DNA of 24,891 bases from Phycisphaerae bacterium (GTDB taxonomy: Bacteria > Planctomycetota > Phycisphaerae > UBA1845). Positions within the stretch are counted from its first letter, which is position 1; each line of letters starts with the position of its first letter. The translations under genes were made by a program, and so were the position numbers. The stretch lies in NCBI GenBank assembly GCA_029260155.1, contig JAJDDU010000190.1:1-24891 (forward strand), read 5' to 3'. Under the pieces are notes generated by a model. That model was not told the origin of the DNA. It did no database searches and saw only the letters and a list, made by a program, of their open reading frames with translations. This document shows, piece after piece, positions 8,366 to 17,935 of this stretch.

Positions 8366-9370
8366 ATGTCCGGCGACACAAACAGCAGCGAGCCCCGAGA
8401 CCACGCGCGAATGCCCTTCGGCGACCATCTCGAAGAATTGCGCGTCTGTCTGATTCGCGCACTCGCGGGCACGGCCGTCGCGACAATTATCTCGCTCATC
8501 TTCGCAAAGCACATTTTGCGATTCATCATCACGCCCGCAATCATCATCCTCCACGCACACGGCGAACGCGCCGAGCTGCTCGCGCTGAGCCCGCAAGGGC
8601 CTTTCATTCTTTACCTCAAGGTCGGTCTTCTCAGCGGCCTCCTCGTCTCAGCCCCCTGGGTCATGCATCAGTTATGGATCTTTGTCAGCACCGGGCTATA
8701 CGCACGCGAGCAACGCTTCGTTACACGGTTTGCGCCCGTCTCCGTCGGACTGTTCGCCGCCGGAGTCAGCTTCATGTTCTTCATCGTCCTACCGATCATG
8801 CTGAACTTCTTGGTTGAGTTCAACCAAGGTTTCAAGCTGCCGGAAATCAAGCCCGGCTTGGTCTACAGGGCGCTGATACCGGACTCAGCATTGCCTCCCG
8901 CGCCGACCGACGTTCAACTGGGGCTAGCTATTCCCATCGTCGACACACCGCCGGTCGATCCGCCCGTCGGTGCTGCCTGGTTCGACAACCAGCGGGGCAC
9001 GTTCAACATTCAATCCACCACGGGCACGCTTGCAACGTCGCGTCTCCAACCCGCCGGCAGCGCCCGTGCAATCAGCAGTCAGTATTCAATCCAGGACTAC
9101 GTGTCCATGGTGTTCGGCCTGTCGCTGGGTTTTGGACTCGCATTCGAGCTGCCGGTGCTCGTGGCCTTCCTCGCAGCCACTGGACTCGTCTCTACGACGG
9201 ACATGGCGCGGGCGCGAAAATATGTGATCCTCGGAATCGTCGTCGGGGCCGCCCTCCTCACGCCGCCCGATCCCATCAGTCAGGTCCTTCTTGCTGCGCC
9301 CATGTGTGTGCTCTTCGAATCCGGGCTTTACGTAGGCCGTATTTTTGAGCGCCGTGCGGGCACCGCCTGA
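8366..9370 (+). CDS. tatC: Sec-independent protein translocase TatC with enlarged periplasmic loop
   Basis: TatC is the multispanning receptor of the twin-arginine translocase and binds the RR signal of folded substrates. The N-terminal HLEELR box (residues 21-26), the LYAREQRF segment with conserved Glu114, and FGLAFELPVLVAF with conserved Glu261 in the fourth helix all fit. The last helices (IVVGAALLTPPDPISQVLLAAPM) are typical. The protein is 334 aa, against about 240-260 for most bacterial TatC. The excess lies between the third and fourth helices, at roughly residues 157-238, as a Pro/Ala/Thr-rich stretch facing the periplasm. ATG 8366 has no clear ribosome site. It follows ruvX after 105 bp. 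No tatA or tatB is in the window. Confidence 0.94.
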   Translation: MSGDTNSSEPRDHARMPFGDHLEELRVCLIRALAGTAVATIISLIFAKHILRFIITPAIIILHAHGERAELLALSPQGPFILYLKVGLLSGLLVSAPWVMHQLWIFVSTGLYAREQRFVTRFAPVSVGLFAAGVSFMFFIVLPIMLNFLVEFNQGFKLPEIKPGLVYRALIPDSALPPAPTDVQLGLAIPIVDTPPVDPPVGAAWFDNQRGTFNIQSTTGTLATSRLQPAGSARAISSQYSIQDYVSMVFGLSLGFGLAFELPVLVAFLAATGLVSTTDMARARKYVILGIVVGAALLTPPDPISQVLLAAPMCVLFESGLYVGRIFERRAGTA

Positions 9371-9490
9371 TATTCTGCGGCAGGTCCGGCTGTTCTCCGA
9401 ACACCCAGTTATTCTGACGCTCGTTTTTGACCGATAAGCCACTCAGCCAGCGCGTCTGAAGGGACCGGGCACAGATTGGGAGATTTCGGC

Positions 9491-9904
9491 ATGAAACCTA
9501 TCGTAGCTGCGATGATCATTCTTCCTCTGACGGTGTCGTGCGGGCTGCCGATCGATCAACTCGTGGGGTCGGTCCTCAGCCGAACGCAGATTCCTCCGCG
9601 CGTTTTGTTGTTGTGCGCGCCCATTCTCCGTGACGTCGACATCGAGGCCATCGTCATCCAAATCAACGCCGGGCGGGACGAGGGCGTCTCGAAAACCGCG
9701 GCCATCACAGTGTCCGGCACGACGTGCAACGAGACTGCGACGGAACTCCTGGCCATCGCAACAAGTTCGGAATCAACGACGGAATCCGAAACGGGAACCT
9801 CGACAGAGCCCCTCATCGAATTCAACGCTCTCGACGCCGCAGTCTACGAGACGAATTGCACGAATTGTTACATCGCGATCATCGATGCCCTCTACGATAA
9901 CTGA
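9491..9904 (+). CDS. Hypothetical small lipoprotein or secreted protein
   Basis: The 137-aa product has a convincing signal sequence: MKP, then a hydrophobic core (IVAAMIILPLTV) ending in SCG. The Cys at residue 17 is a possible lipidation site, although TVSC deviates from the standard lipobox (Leu is at -4). The mature part has several further cysteines (LLLCAP, TTCNET, TNCTNCY) and an acidic Ser/Thr-rich stretch in the second half. The start was set by GGGAG at 9478-9482, 8 nt before ATG 9491; an in-frame TTG at 9476 overlaps that ribosome site. I do not recognise the family. It precedes the PilZ-like gene by 57 bp, with both genes on the same strand. Confidence 0.65.
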   Translation: MKPIVAAMIILPLTVSCGLPIDQLVGSVLSRTQIPPRVLLLCAPILRDVDIEAIVIQINAGRDEGVSKTAAITVSGTTCNETATELLAIATSSESTTESETGTSTEPLIEFNALDAAVYETNCTNCYIAIIDALYDN

Positions 9905-9961
9905 CGCGCACTGCATGCGATCGGAGTCGGCGCGTTTTCGTACGAGGCAGGAGTATCAAGC

Positions 9962-10267
9962 GTGATCACAGATTTCGCCGAGCAGCCCGTCAAGGTGTCG
10001 AGTTCGGAGAGACGTTCCATCCGCAGGCTGGTGCCAACCGACGGCGCGATGCCCGCGCAGGTGTTTACCGGAGACGGCCGAACGCATGAGGCAGTGGTCG
10101 GGGACGTCACCGCGAACGGCGTTCGGTTGATTGGGTCATTACCCGTCACCATCGGGGACCAGGTTCGCTTGCAACTTCACCTCGACCCGCCCGGCGACCC
10201 GTTCGACACCAACGCGGTTGTGACCAGCCACGACACCAGAGCAACCGGCGCGCACTTCACCCGATAG
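9962..10267 (+). CDS. Stand-alone PilZ-like domain protein
   Basis: The 101-aa product looks like a single PilZ domain, the cyclic-di-GMP-binding beta-barrel. The N-terminal RxxxR motif is present (ERRSIRR, residues 16-22). The second motif, usually D/N-x-S-x-x-G, appears as DVTANG (48-53) with Thr in place of Ser. Alternating beta-strand patterns (GDQVRLQLHL, NAVVTSHD) follow, ending in GAHF as in many PilZ domains. The GTG start at 9962 is supported by AGGAG at 9949-9953, 8 nt upstream. If it binds c-di-GMP it would act by docking to an effector, since no output domain is present. The assignment rests on motif pattern and small size. Confidence 0.65.
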   Translation: MITDFAEQPVKVSSSERRSIRRLVPTDGAMPAQVFTGDGRTHEAVVGDVTANGVRLIGSLPVTIGDQVRLQLHLDPPGDPFDTNAVVTSHDTRATGAHFTR

Positions 10268-10367
10268 GTCGCAAGAGAGACCTGCCGCAAAGCCACGCGG
10301 ATCAGCGAGGGTTTCCCAGCGGGCGTCGTCGTGTATGATTCCGGCAGGGCCTCTTGGAGACAGACTG

Positions 10368-10715
10368 ATGGCATCGGCTGGGTTCCCCGAATTCGTGAAG
10401 CAGCTCCCGCGAGCGGACATTCCCGTGCCCGGCGTGCGCGGATGGTTGTCCCAAGCGGCGGACCATCAAATCGTCTTTTTCGACATTGACCCCATCGGCG
10501 AGATTCCGCCGCACAGTCACGGCGATCAGTGGGGGGTAGTCGTGGAAGGTGAGATGGAGCTGACAATCGGCGGCCAGACACGGCGATACGGTCCCGGCGA
10601 CTCGTACCACATACCAGCGGGCGTTGTACACGGCGCCACGTTCCTCACGCACTTTAGAGCCATCGACGTATTCGCCGATGTCGATCGATACGGACCAGCC
10701 GCCTCGACCGCGTGA
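10368..10715 (+). CDS. Small single-domain cupin protein
   Basis: The 115-aa product has both cupin motifs: PPHSHGDQWGVVVEGEMEL (the HxH pair and later Glu that would bind a metal) and GPGDSYHIPAGVVHGA (the last metal histidine). Cupins of this size are diverse (isomerases, dioxygenases, sugar-binding or regulatory proteins), so no reaction can be assigned. ATG 10368 was chosen because GGAG at 10356-10359 lies 8 nt upstream; an in-frame ATG at 10335 lacks a ribosome site. The neighbours do not indicate a pathway. Confidence 0.85.
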   Translation: MASAGFPEFVKQLPRADIPVPGVRGWLSQAADHQIVFFDIDPIGEIPPHSHGDQWGVVVEGEMELTIGGQTRRYGPGDSYHIPAGVVHGATFLTHFRAIDVFADVDRYGPAASTA

Positions 10716-10841
10716 CAGGCGGGGCGCGTAACACATTCAGTGGCATCCACGAGGTCATGATCCGTAGATGGCGTAATTCGAGGTGGCAGCGGTTTTTCCT
10801 TTCTCTGCGTCAATCTAGCGCGCCGGGATACTGAATCTTTC

Positions 10842-12647
10842 CTACAGAGTCGGGGTGTCCTGTTGCTCGTCAAGGACGAACGCGATGAGGGTGTCGCCTG
10901 GATCGGGCTCTGTTTTGGACTCCGGCATGATGACGTGGAGGCGTCTATCGACGTCGATTATGAACAAGGGGATTGCCGATTGGCCGTAACGCTCGCGAAA
11001 GGCTGCGTAGTCAAATTCGTCGGAGATGCGTGTGGCTTTGGCGATGAAACCGGCTGCGTAGTTTCGTTCCATGGTGGTGTGGTTGGCTTGCTCGTCGAAT
11101 AGCCACCGTCCGTGCAGATGCTTGTGTTCTGTGTCCTTTGATCCTTGTGGTTCGGGTGGCAACTGGTAGCAACCCGCGCTGCCGAACACGCGGCTGAACC
11201 GCTGGACCGCTAGGATGTTCACTCCGTCGTTGGGCGTGGTGGCGAGAAAATGCCCCAAGCCACACGGATTGATTTCCTCTATTGCCTGGTCCGCCAGAAT
11301 GCTCCGCGAATAGGTTGGCAGGCCGGCCATGCGCGCCGCCTGCGTGTGGTCTCGGTTGCTGTCCACGAGTAGTACGGTGAATCCTTCGCGCTGTAGTAGC
11401 GACGCGATCTCTCGGCACCATCCTTGGGCTCCGACAAACAAGACGCCCTGCGGATTTGATTCCGCGACGCCGAGCAGTCGGGCGACGAGGGGCGCGCTGA
11501 GCCCGTACACCGCGACGGTTGTGATGATGGTCATGAAGGTGGCGGAGGCGAGTACCCCGGCGTCTTGGTAGCCTTCTGATTCGAGGCGCATCGCGAAGAC
11601 CGATGAAATAGCAGCGGCCACGATCCCGCGCGGTGCCATCCAGGCGAGGAACAGGCGCTGCCGGACGGTCAACGGAGATCTCAGCGTCGATACGAACACG
11701 CTCAAGGGTCTGGCGACGAGCACGAGCACTGTCACAAACAACAAGCCGGTACCTGCGGACTGGGTCAACGTGGAGAGTTCCAGTCGCGCTGCGAGTACAA
11801 TGAACAATCCGGCGATGAGCAAGACGCGCAGGTTTTCCTTGAATTCGACGATGTGCTCGATGTCGGCTCGCTTCTGATTGGCCAGCGCGAAGCCCATTAC
11901 GGTGACCGCAAGCAAGCCTGACTCGTGCTGAAACGCATTCGCGAGCGTGAAAGTTCCGACGACGAGCATGAGCGACACGGCGCTCTTGAGATGGTCGGCG
12001 ATCCAGTAACGCTGTAGCGAGATGACCAGGATGGCAGCTGCGGTGAGTCCCAACCCGCCGCCGAGGACGACGGTCTTCAGCACGCCGACCACTACGTAGT
12101 GTGTGGCTTCTGCGGCTTCGCCGATCAGAATTACCTCGAAGATGAGGACGGTCAGCGATGCGCCGATGGGATCGATCACGATGCCTTCCCATCGGAGGAC
12201 CGGTCCGACAATGCCTGCGGGGCGAATGTGACGCAACATCGGAGCGACGACGGTTGGGCCTGTCACTACGAGAATGGCGCCGAGCAAAGCGGACAGGGAT
12301 GGGTCCAAACCCAGGATGAAATGAGCGGCGAGCGCTGTAACTGTCCAGGTGATGGCTGCGCCGATGGTGACGAGATTCCGCACGAGCGCGCCGACATCCG
12401 GCAGCTCTGAGACCTTGAGCGTCAGGCCTCCTTCGTACAGGATCAGCGCGACGGAGATTGAAACGATCGGAAAGAGAAGCGACCCGAAGATTTCGTCCGG
12501 ATCGATCCAGCCGGTGACGGGTCCGGCGATCAGCCCGAACCCGAGCAAAACCAGAATCGAAGGCAATCCGACCCGCCATGCCAGCCACTGGGCGCTTACA
12601 CCTGCGACAATGATTCCGGCGAGCAGTGTGAGTACGCTTTCAGGCAT
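10842..12647 (-). CDS. NhaP-type Na+(K+)/H+ antiporter with TrkA-N-like cytoplasmic domain
   Basis: This is a monovalent cation:proton antiporter of the CPA superfamily in the inner membrane. About the first 390 of 601 residues form roughly 12 membrane segments with landmarks LYEGGLTL, VTGPTVVAPML, and WEGIVIDPIGASL, the discontinuous-helix region that carries ion-binding residues. The C-terminal 200 residues (GVLFVGAQGWCREIASLLQREGF, then LLVDSNRD) resemble a TrkA-N/RCK nucleotide-binding domain with a degenerate glycine motif, followed by a TrkA-C-like end (SKTEPDPGDTLIAFV). A GAGGT ribosome site lies just upstream of ATG 12647. The desaturase gene ends 33 bp upstream on the same strand, so both may be cotranscribed. 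The ion specificity cannot be told from sequence. Confidence 0.9.
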   Translation of the reverse strand: MPESVLTLLAGIIVAGVSAQWLAWRVGLPSILVLLGFGLIAGPVTGWIDPDEIFGSLLFPIVSISVALILYEGGLTLKVSELPDVGALVRNLVTIGAAITWTVTALAAHFILGLDPSLSALLGAILVVTGPTVVAPMLRHIRPAGIVGPVLRWEGIVIDPIGASLTVLIFEVILIGEAAEATHYVVVGVLKTVVLGGGLGLTAAAILVISLQRYWIADHLKSAVSLMLVVGTFTLANAFQHESGLLAVTVMGFALANQKRADIEHIVEFKENLRVLLIAGLFIVLAARLELSTLTQSAGTGLLFVTVLVLVARPLSVFVSTLRSPLTVRQRLFLAWMAPRGIVAAAISSVFAMRLESEGYQDAGVLASATFMTIITTVAVYGLSAPLVARLLGVAESNPQGVLFVGAQGWCREIASLLQREGFTVLLVDSNRDHTQAARMAGLPTYSRSILADQAIEEINPCGLGHFLATTPNDGVNILAVQRFSRVFGSAGCYQLPPEPQGSKDTEHKHLHGRWLFDEQANHTTMERNYAAGFIAKATRISDEFDYAAFRERYGQSAIPLFIIDVDRRLHVIMPESKTEPDPGDTLIAFVLDEQQDTPTL

Positions 12648-12680
12648 CTCGCACCTCGCGCGGTGTCACCGCGTTTGATA

Positions 12681-13721
<1,041 letters not shown>

Positions 13722-13894
13722 AGTATTCTCTCGGAGTTTTAGGGGGGACCTTCCATACCCGCACCGCAGACGCGCACACAACGGCATCGACGGCACCAAC
13801 CGCACCGTCCGGCATGATACCGCCGATTCAGCCACACGCAAGCGTAAGCTGTGGCGGTCCGTGCGGGGCGATTGCCTCAAGGAGGCGTTCCCGA

Positions 13895-13923
13895 ATGACA
13901 ATTTCGGACGATTCTGGTAATAT
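13895..13923 (+). promoter_or_regulatory. Promoter-like element upstream of the PHP hydrolase gene
   Basis: ATGACA (13895-13900, 5/6 to the -35 consensus) is followed after 17 nt by TAATAT (13918-13923, 4/6). If used, transcription starts near 13930, which excludes the ATG at 13895 as start codon and favours GTG 13997. A rival reading is that AAGGAGG (13879-13885), 9 nt before that ATG, is a ribosome site. Confidence 0.35.
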
Positions 13924-13996
13924 CTTGGTGGGGCTGGGGCATCCCGTACGTTTCGGCCGAGGGGTCGGATCGAGGGTCTATTTCGAGGGGTTGCAA

Positions 13997-15988
13997 GTGC
14001 ACATCAAACCTGTGTTCGCAAGATTGCCGGTCAGCGTGATCTTGAGTGTTCTCGCGGTTTCCGTCTGCGTTCCGGCGGTGGTCGGACATGGTCACGTTCC
14101 GTCGTGGCTGGACGCGGCGGCACTCGATCGCGGTCAGCACGTTGCGGTTCACCACGCTCGGGTCATTCGCAACCGAGGGGCCGTGAACGTTAGAGTTTCT
14201 GTGCGAAATGTCGCTGGCGCGGGGGATGTGGTCGTCGCGGCGATTCGCTATAGCTCGACGCTGCTCGGCCTGGCTGAGACACATCAGTTCGGCCGACTCC
14301 TTCCCACGCAGCGGCTGCAGTTCGCTCTCTACGAGAAGGCGCTGGCCGAGATGCACGAATCGGCTGATCGCAGGGATGTCGACGCGGTCGAGCGGTCCGC
14401 CGAGCGATGTCGCGATCTGCTTCGTGCGATGGGCGCCCAAGGTTTGAGTGATCGTTATCGTGTTCCGGCAGAATTGGTTCCGTTGCGCGCGGGGTCGCAC
14501 GTCGAGGTCACGGTGGAGGTCGATCTGATCGAGAACGGTGTTCACCGCATGATCGAGCGGCAAATACGAATTCCCATTCAGCCCCCGCTTCCCGACGGGA
14601 CTGGGCCGGCGACGAGTCTGAGATACGACGTTCGCAGCCAAGCCATACTGCCCGTGCAAGCGTCCCATGGCGAAGAGGCTGCCGCCGGCGCGACTTGGTT
14701 GGCTGGCGACCAACACCTGCACACTGTGCACTCGCTGGACGCGTTTGCGCTTGACGGCACTGTCGAGGATGTCGCCGACTACGCAGCCGTCGGCGAGCTC
14801 ATCGGCTTGAACTGGATCATTACCACCGACCATTCCAACGTCCATACGGAGTGGTTCGGCACGCCGTACTACACGCCCGAGCAGTTTGCCGAAGGCGCTG
14901 CCCAGGCTGCGATCTACAGTGCAGCGAATCCTTTGCTGGCATTGTACTCGCAGGAAATGGGAGCAGGGCAGGGTGGTCTCTTGGACGTACCGTCGCACTA
15001 CCTAGCCTACCCCTACTCAAGCGATTCCACAGGCTACATGGAAAACCCGTCGTCCGGTTTGCTCTTCGGACTGGCCAACTGCGAACCGGAGCAAGTCATT
15101 ATCGATCGCGTGGCGGCTGCCGGCGGATTCGGATTCATCGCCCATCCATTCGAGTCGTTCGCGCTGACGTTCGCGACGTGGGACTTCGACAACGGCGCCA
15201 CCGGCTGGTCCGGGCTGGAGATATGGAGCGACGCCGGCGGGCAGATCCAATCGAACGACGACGAAGCGTACATCAAATGGCATGCGCTGCTCAAAGAGAT
15301 TCCCGCTCCGCAGCAGGGCGTTCTCGCGGACCGTCCCGGTTTTCCCAACGCGTTCCCGGTGGGCATCGGCAACAGCGACGCCCATGAGCCGGGATTCATC
15401 GGCGCGACGTTCACGTACGCCCGCGCCGCCGATCTCTCGCGAGCTTCGGTGACCGAGGCGTTGATGCGAGGCCGGTGCGTCGCATCGAACGGTCCGTTGC
15501 TCACCGCGACGATCAACGGAGCGCCGATTGGGGAAGTCGGCTTTCTTCTCGACTCCGACAGCGACGTTGGACTGACATTGATGACTTCAGCTGAGTTCGG
15601 CCCGACGGGGTTCTACCAGATTACGGTTTTGGTGAATGGAGACGTTCGCGTGACGATCCCGCCCACGGGCGATCCCGGCATTTCGTTGAGCTTGCTACTG
15701 GACGGGATGAATCTCAGTCCGCCGGACAAGTTTGTTACGCTTCGGGCGGACTCGGTGGACGGCACTTACCATGCACTCACCAATCCGATCTGGCTGCAGT
15801 TCACGACCCTCGGCGACGCCAACGCTGACACACGCGTCGATGCGGCCGACTTCGCCCGCTGGGTCGACTGCTTCTCCGGACCCGGTGTTCAGCGTGACCC
15901 TGCGTGCGACCTGATGGACTTCGACCGCGACGACGACGTGGACGTTCTAGATTTCGCCGGATTTCAGTCGGCGTTCACCGGGCCATAG
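13997..15988 (+). CDS. Secreted PHP-type metallohydrolase with C-terminal dockerin-like domain
   Basis: From GTG 13997 (ribosome site GAGGGG at 13985-13990) the product is 663 aa and begins with a classical signal peptide (HIKP, then a hydrophobic core, cleavage near VVG-HG). A PHP metal-binding set follows: the HLH pair in GDQHLHTVHS (14714-14722), TTDHSN (14828-14833), SQEM (14954-14956), IAHP (15143-15145) and GNSDAHEP (15377-15385). These are ligands of a tri-metal phosphoesterase-like site. About 60 C-terminal residues (GDANADTRVDAADF, then DFDRDDDVDVLDF) form two calcium loops of dockerin type. Between signal and catalytic domain lie ~200 residues of unclear nature. The substrate is unknown; an exported phosphoesterase is likely. 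An upstream ATG at 13895 is the alternative start. Confidence 0.85.
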   Translation: MHIKPVFARLPVSVILSVLAVSVCVPAVVGHGHVPSWLDAAALDRGQHVAVHHARVIRNRGAVNVRVSVRNVAGAGDVVVAAIRYSSTLLGLAETHQFGRLLPTQRLQFALYEKALAEMHESADRRDVDAVERSAERCRDLLRAMGAQGLSDRYRVPAELVPLRAGSHVEVTVEVDLIENGVHRMIERQIRIPIQPPLPDGTGPATSLRYDVRSQAILPVQASHGEEAAAGATWLAGDQHLHTVHSLDAFALDGTVEDVADYAAVGELIGLNWIITTDHSNVHTEWFGTPYYTPEQFAEGAAQAAIYSAANPLLALYSQEMGAGQGGLLDVPSHYLAYPYSSDSTGYMENPSSGLLFGLANCEPEQVIIDRVAAAGGFGFIAHPFESFALTFATWDFDNGATGWSGLEIWSDAGGQIQSNDDEAYIKWHALLKEIPAPQQGVLADRPGFPNAFPVGIGNSDAHEPGFIGATFTYARAADLSRASVTEALMRGRCVASNGPLLTATINGAPIGEVGFLLDSDSDVGLTLMTSAEFGPTGFYQITVLVNGDVRVTIPPTGDPGISLSLLLDGMNLSPPDKFVTLRADSVDGTYHALTNPIWLQFTTLGDANADTRVDAADFARWVDCFSGPGVQRDPACDLMDFDRDDDVDVLDFAGFQSAFTGP

Positions 15989-15996
15989 CCATTCAA

Positions 15997-17910
15997 ATGA
16001 CGGACACTCCAGACGCCGACAAACACAATCGTACGACCGGCGGCCCCGGTGTGGTCGGCGTGCTGATGCCGATTGTTTTGACGGCCGGCCTTGCGTCGGT
16101 GATGTTCATTCTCTACTTCGCCCGCGTGCATCCGGTGCGGTACTTTCTGGACGTAACCGCGGCACGCGAGCAGTCGTTTTGGGCGTATGCGTACGCGGTG
16201 ACGGCTGCGGCGGTCGGATTGGCTGTTTCGCAATTGGCTGCGATCTCCTATTGGCGAAGACACGGCGTGCGCTTCTGTTCGGCTGATCGCGGCGCGCTTT
16301 GGCGGGCGTTGTGGCCGACCGGTGCAGCCGCGTGTTGGCTGGTCCTGCTGATTGACGATCCGAGAATCAACCTGCTGATCGTCTTCTCGTCTATTGCGCT
16401 GGTTGGGTGGTCGGCTGCGCGATTCGTGGCTGGGGTCGCGCGCCTCGTGCCGGCGCGTTCATCCGACAGATGTGACGCGTGGTGGTGTGAACCGGGGTTT
16501 CTGGGGCTGTCTGTTCTGGTCGTCTTGCTGACCATCTTCCATACGCACGTTCAGATCGGCATGTACAACTCCCTTCAATACGGTAGCCCTGATATTGGCT
16601 ATCACGCGGAGATGCTCCACAATGCGGTGCGCGGGCAGGGGTTGTATTGCGAGGCGTTCGGTCACCACTACTTCGGCGAACACTTCAGTCCCGCGCTCTA
16701 TCTGCTGACGCCACTGTGGGCAGTCTTGCCGCACATTGAACTCTTGATGGTTGTGGGAGCTCTTGTCGTACTGAGCGGGTGCTTGCCCGTCTACGCAATG
16801 ACGCGGTCGCTTGGCGGGTCACGCGTCGCGGCTTCTGCACTGGGGATGGCATATCTGCTTTACCCTTCGACCAGTCGGATCATCTATGGCGGCAGCTACG
16901 GGTTTCACGAGGTGCTGATTGCCATTCCTCTCATGCTGTGGAGTTTTCATCACTTCGCGTGTCGACAGTGGTGGCGAATGGCCGTGTTCATTGTGTTGGC
17001 GTTGTCGGTGAAGGAGAATGTGGCCATTGTCTACTCGGCTTTCGGAGTGTACGTCTTCGCGAGCGATCGACGGCAGCGATGGGGGCTTGTGCTCGGTGGT
17101 TTGTGTGCTGCGTACTTCGTCGTATGCCTCGCGTGGATTGTTCCGTCGTTCAGTTCAAGCGGTTCGTATTCCAAGACGTACCTTTACGGGCAGTTTGGCG
17201 AAACGCCCGGAGACGTTCTCCTTACGATGCTGCGGAATCCATCGCTGGTGGCGGACCGGCTGGGCTCTTGGCGGCCGTTGTGCTATGTGCTGTCACTGAC
17301 GATTCCACTCTTCCTGCTTCCATTTAGGCGCGTGGTCTTGCTTGTGGCCGCACCGACATTGATCTTCACGATGCTGATGAACACGCCGAGCTTCATGTCG
17401 ATACGGTTTTGGCACCAAGCGTCGATCCTCCCCGTATTGTGGTTGGCCACAGCGCAGGCAGTTGCGACGGCGGGGCGCAAGCGGTCCGCGTGGGCGGCGG
17501 TGTTGGTCTGCTCAATGGCGACGCACTATGCAATGGGCGTGTCGCCTGTGTCGCGCGTGTGGCGCAAACTTCCGCAGATGCTGCAACGCTCTGATCGATC
17601 GGAAGTGATCGAGCAGCTCGACGCAATGATCGATCCGGGCGATACGGTGCAGGCGACCGCCCGACTGGCTGCACACTTCTACAACCGCGAGCGTGTGTAT
17701 CCGATGCACGCCACGCCCGCCGATCTGCCGGACTGGATTCTGGTTGACGTGGATGACGCCTTCACCGGATCCGAAAGCCGCGCGAGCGCCGTGGAGTATC
17801 TGAGCCTGATCAGTACGTCTGAACGATACGGTGTCGCGCTGCAGCGCGAGGGGATTACTGTGTTTCGGATTCGGAATCAGGCGGATCGCTCCCCTGCGGG
17901 TCGCCGCTAA
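15997..17910 (+). CDS. DUF2079 family polytopic membrane protein
   Basis: The 637-aa protein has many hydrophobic helices and the features of the DUF2079 family: GSPDIGYHAEMLHNAVRGQG, then HHYFGEHFSPALYLLTPLWA, a later YGFHEVLIAIPLMLW, and FIVLALSVKENVAIV. The family is structurally related to GT-C type membrane glycosyltransferases, but its activity is not established. The frame continues upstream to 15904 inside the previous gene in a different frame; ATG 15997, 9 bp after the PHP stop, is preferred. There is no clear ribosome site, so translation may be coupled to the PHP gene. It converges on the kinase gene with a 25-bp gap. Confidence 0.85.
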   Translation: MTDTPDADKHNRTTGGPGVVGVLMPIVLTAGLASVMFILYFARVHPVRYFLDVTAAREQSFWAYAYAVTAAAVGLAVSQLAAISYWRRHGVRFCSADRGALWRALWPTGAAACWLVLLIDDPRINLLIVFSSIALVGWSAARFVAGVARLVPARSSDRCDAWWCEPGFLGLSVLVVLLTIFHTHVQIGMYNSLQYGSPDIGYHAEMLHNAVRGQGLYCEAFGHHYFGEHFSPALYLLTPLWAVLPHIELLMVVGALVVLSGCLPVYAMTRSLGGSRVAASALGMAYLLYPSTSRIIYGGSYGFHEVLIAIPLMLWSFHHFACRQWWRMAVFIVLALSVKENVAIVYSAFGVYVFASDRRQRWGLVLGGLCAAYFVVCLAWIVPSFSSSGSYSKTYLYGQFGETPGDVLLTMLRNPSLVADRLGSWRPLCYVLSLTIPLFLLPFRRVVLLVAAPTLIFTMLMNTPSFMSIRFWHQASILPVLWLATAQAVATAGRKRSAWAAVLVCSMATHYAMGVSPVSRVWRKLPQMLQRSDRSEVIEQLDAMIDPGDTVQATARLAAHFYNRERVYPMHATPADLPDWILVDVDDAFTGSESRASAVEYLSLISTSERYGVALQREGITVFRIRNQADRSPAGRR

Positions 17911-17935
17911 ACGGTCCGACCCATCGTGGGGCGTC

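Noticed and set aside
10699..10722. CCGCCT/AGGCGG hairpin at the end of the cupin gene
   Set aside because: The stem is only 6 bp with a 12-nt loop and no T-run, so it is not convincing as a terminator.
11011..12588. 525-codon open frame on the minus strand inside the antiporter gene
   Set aside because: It is a frame-shifted shadow of the antiporter on the same strand. The translation is Arg-rich with no domain, and GC-rich codon bias explains its openness.
13722..13901. 60-codon N-terminal extension of the desaturase
   Set aside because: The extension is Arg/Ser/Cys-rich, absent from the family, and ATG 13721 has a ribosome site.
13877..14998. 373-codon minus-strand frame opposite the PHP gene
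   Set aside because: It is antisense to a protein with a signal peptide and full metal site; its own translation shows no family features.
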